Shown here in pieces: positions 60,880 to 64,000 of a stretch of DNA of 64,000 nt. The notes under the pieces were generated by a model. That model was not told the origin of the DNA. It searched no databases and was given only the letters and a program-made list of their open reading frames with translations. Where the stretch lies: the NCBI GenBank assembly GCA_026874595.1, contig CM049310.1, positions 85,101,056 through 85,165,055 on the forward strand, in the 5' to 3' direction. Origin of the DNA: Sipunculus nudus (lineage: Eukaryota; Annelida; Sipuncula; Golfingiida; Sipunculidae). Made by a program: the position numbers and the translations under genes. Every line of letters starts with the position of its first letter. The first letter of the stretch is position 1.

Positions 60880-61369
60880 TTGACGCATTATCCTTGTTAA
60901 TTATAATTATATCATGTAATGTTAATGTGATACTTGCAAAACTTATCAGAAAGAGAGGACCCCAGGACGACCATACATAACGGCTCTCGTAAAACCCGAG
61001 CTACACCGTTTGCGGTGGCCAATAGGTTAGTGCGAATATAATATGACAAGGGGCAACTTGAAGTTACAATTGATTAACATTTTTTTCTGATCTGTTAAAT
61101 CACAGATAAATAGTTCAAGCTTCTGTTCAAATCACCTTGCACTATTACACATGGTCGGAGGTCGGGCCACGACGCCTGCTGATATATGTATGTATGTATA
61201 CGTTCATACACTTTACGATATGTTCATTTGTTAATAAATCAACATGGTCAGGCCTTATTATAATTTGATAATAATATTTAATAACATAATATATGTTACC
61301 GTCATTGCTTAGAAACAGTACCATTGGCTAAAGAGCCGGCACTGTGTCAGTCTCACTAAGTGCCCCTGT
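60548..61369. other. Downstream flank of gene C with (TA)n
   Basis: Includes (TA)n at 60838-60876 and a diverged partial copy of the 322-bp repeat (about 60955-61010: AGAGGACCCCAGGACGACCA, then CTCTCGTAAAACCCG). No gene. Confidence 0.55.
60838..60876. repeat. (TA)n microsatellite
   Basis: About 39 bp of TA after CACACACAGA. Confidence 0.97.
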
Positions 61370-63330
61370 ACAGAGCTGTGCTGAGACTGGCAAAGCCACA
61401 CACACTGATCAGAAACAGAGAGGACACCACGACAACCATAAATAAACGGTTCTCGTAAAAACCCGTGCTACAGCTGTGCTGTACTCCGGGTTTCCATGTC
61501 CCTCATTAGAAATGGGTGCTGATACTCCGTGGACATGACGTGTACAGCATCCATCATATCATCATGACTCGCTGCCAGGAGGGGCTCAGGCAGATTATTT
61601 GTCGGCGGAAAACCCTCCGTCCGTCAAGTAGCCTTGATCGTCCTGACTGGCGCCTGCACAAGGGTTGTCCCACGAACCATGTGGCAGGTCTACAGAGCTA
61701 TGGTGAGACGGGCAAAGCCAAACACACTGATCAGAATTAGAGAGGACACTACGACAACCATAAATAAACGGTTCTCGTAAAAACCCGTGCTACAGCTGTG
61801 CTGTACTCCGGGTTTCCATGTCCCTCATTAGAAATGGGTGCTGATACTCCGTGGACATGACGTGTACAGCATCCATCATATCATCATGACTCGCTGCCAG
61901 GAGGGGCTCAGGCAGATTATTTGTCGGCGGAAAACCCTCCGTCCGTCAAGTAGCCTTGGTCGTCCTGACTGGCGCCTGCACAAGGGTTGTCCCACGAACC
62001 ATGTGGCAGGTCTACAGAGCTATGGTGAGACGGGCAAAGCCAAACACACTGATCAGAATTAGAGAGGACACTACGACAACCATAAATAAACGGTTCTCGT
62101 AAAAACCCGTGCTACAGCTGTGCTGTACTCCGGGTTTCCATGTCCCTCATTAGAAATGGGTGCTGATACTCCGTGGACATGACGTGTACAGCATCCATCA
62201 TATCATCATGACTCGCTGCCAGGAGGGGCTCAGGCAGATTATTTGTCGGCGGAAAACCCTCCGTCCGTCAAGTAGCCTTGATCGTCCTGACTGGCGCCTG
62301 CACAAGGGTTGTCCCACGAACCATGTGGCAGGTCTACAGAGCTATGGTGAGACGGGCAAAGCCAAACACACTGATCAGAATTAGAGAGGACACTACGACA
62401 ACCATAAATAAACGGTTCTCGTAAAAACCCGTGCTACAGCTGTGCTGTACTCCGGGTTTCCATGTCCCTCATTAGAAATGGGTGCTGATACTCCGTGGAC
62501 ATGACGTGTACAGCATCCATCATATCATCATGACTCGCTGCCAGGAGGGGCTCAGGCAGATTATTTGTCGGCGGAAAACCCACCGTCCGTCAAGTAGCCT
62601 TGATCGTCCTGACTGGCGCCTGCACAAGGGTTGTCCCACGAACCATGTGGCAGGTCTACAGAGCTATGGTGAGACGGGCAAAGCCAAACACACTGATCAG
62701 AATTAGAGAGGACACTACGACAACCATAAATAAACGGTTCTCGTAAAAACCCGTGCTACAGCTGTGCTGTACTCCGGGTTTCCATGTCCCTCATTAGAAA
62801 TGGGTGCTGATACTCCGTGGACATGACGTGTACAGCATCCATCATATCATCATGACTCGCTGCCAGGAGGGGCTCAGGCAGATTATTTGTCGGCGGAAAA
62901 CCCACCGTCCGTCAAGTAGCCTTGATCGTCCTGACTGGCGCCTGCACAAGGGTTGTCCCACGAACCATGTGGCAGGTCTACAGAGCTATGGTGAGACGGG
63001 CAAAGCCAAACACACTGATCAGAATTAGAGAGGACACTACGACAACCATAAATAAACGGTTCTCGTAAAAACCCGTGCTACAGCTGTGCTGTACTCCGGG
63101 TTTCCATGTCCCTCATTAGAAATGGGTGCTGATACTCCGTGGACATGACGTGTACAGCATCCATCATATCATCATGACTCGCTGCCAGGAGGGGCTCAGG
63201 CAGATTATTTGTCGGCGGAAAACCCTCCGTCCGTCAAGTAGCCTTGGTCGTCCTGACCGGCGCCTGCACAAGGGTTGTCCCACGAACCATGTGGCAGGTC
63301 TACAGAGCCGTGTTGAGACTGGCAAAGTGC
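61370..63330 (+). repeat. Array of six ~322-bp tandem repeats
   Basis: The marker ATGCTGATACTCC-type start recurs at 61516, 61838, 62160, 62482, 62804 and 63126, an exact 322-bp period. Copies differ at a few sites only: GATCG or GGTCG after GTAGCCTT, and CCCTCCG or CCCACCG upstream of it. Copies 2 and 6 share one variant and copies 4 and 5 another, so amplification was recent and stepwise. The array is flanked by the truncated phrase CTGAGACTGGCAAAG at both ends. Each unit contains an imperfect hairpin (AACCCGTGCTACAGC, then GCTGTACTCCGGGTT) after AATAAACGG. A 74-codon open frame in every unit is preserved only because the units are identical; no domain is recognised. Confidence 0.93.
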
Positions 63331-64000
63331 TAGCTCTGTACCCAATGTTGTGGCTTCTAAGCGATAACAGGAACATAGATTTGTCACTCAATCTGAAATA
63401 CAAGAACATTCCCCTTCATATGTAAGCAAATAATAGGATTACCTGAGCATGTTGGCATATTAACACGAGCATAATAAAACGGGTATGAATTTTTACATAT
63501 ATTTATAAGCACGCGTCATGGCTCGACCTCTGCACTTGTAAATTAATGCATTGTGAATTGAGCAGATGTTTGAACTATTAAACTCTGTTTTAACAATCTA
63601 TTCTTATATATATTTGATAGGCTTCAACTTCAAGTTGCCCTTGCCATGTTATTGTCGTTAAAACCTATTGGCAACGGCGAACGGTGCCGCTCCTACTTTC
63701 ACCATTTTTTCCATTATTACCTAGCCTAGTGTATTAAAACAGCATTACCTTAAAGGCTCTTGTTACATGTTATGATGATGCATCCAAAACACCCAGTCAC
63801 AAATGAACAAAAAAAATTATTTCCATGCATACTGTTCAAGGTGATATTTTTTATAAATGTGTACTATCGACATCCATGATAAATAATACAATCACTAACA
63901 CACCCTTTATCTGTGTTATTACGTGTAATTATAGGATACAGGTATATTATCCTTAAGAGATTAATCTTATACATTTCAAGGAAGGTAACACTTTTAGTGT
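63331..64000. other. Non-coding stretch to window end
   Basis: AT-rich DNA with no gene, RNA or repeat recognised. Confidence 0.55.

Noticed and set aside
61516-63425. Six near-identical 74-99 codon frames as a gene family
   Set aside because: The frames follow the 322-bp tandem unit exactly and stay open because the units are nearly identical. No splice sites or family resemblance.

Overview
This window is intergenic and genic DNA from an animal, most likely a mollusc and probably a bivalve. The reasons are AT-rich DNA with long (TA)n runs, intron-split genes with canonical GT/AG borders, tRNA-derived SINEs, a Tigger/pogo-like relic, a gypsy-type solo LTR, and several tandem-repeat elements with terminal hairpins of the pearl/Helentron style familiar from bivalves. 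I see no bacterial operon, rRNA or CRISPR. The species assignment is inference.

Layout. 1-16 kb holds repeats, a C2H2 zinc-finger reading frame (4.2-5.0 kb), a pogo-like DNA element (8.2-9.5 kb), a solo LTR (12.3-13.0 kb) and a degenerate tandem element (13.1-14.1 kb). 16.7 kb carries a lone signal-peptide exon. 19.6-22.9 kb has a MITE-like element, its diverged relative and a SINE. 24.6-32.7 kb is satellite DNA with a 1038-bp higher-order repeat, split by a 2.3-kb element with terminal inverted repeats. 33-36 kb has exon-like islands and a terminal exon. 39.2-41.2 kb is a tandem element with a hairpin end. 61.4-63.3 kb is an array of six near-identical 322-bp units.

The biologically important part is a cluster of immunoglobulin-superfamily (IgSF) membrane-protein genes at 36.6-60.6 kb, with possible outlying exons back to 16.7 kb. 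Three complete gene models can be assembled exon by exon with consistent phases. Gene A (43.2-46.1 kb, +, 221 aa) has a signal peptide, one V-like domain, a stalk, a membrane segment and a short tail. Gene B (51.1-55.0 kb, -, 596 aa) has a signal peptide, four Ig domains, a membrane segment and a tail ending in a textbook ITAM. Gene C (56.7-60.5 kb, +, 249 or 260 aa) is a paralogue of A with two possible tails. Gene D (36.7-37.15 kb, -) is a broken paralogue of the 5' end of B. E is represented by a signal-peptide exon at 16.7 kb and a phase-matched terminal exon at 35.9 kb, with no middle exons found.

B and C lie head to head, and D and A repeat that arrangement, so the cluster looks like a duplicated pair of divergent receptor genes: one multi-Ig ITAM type and one single-V short-tail type. 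This suggests paired immune or self-recognition receptors. The architecture is read from the sequence; the function is inference.
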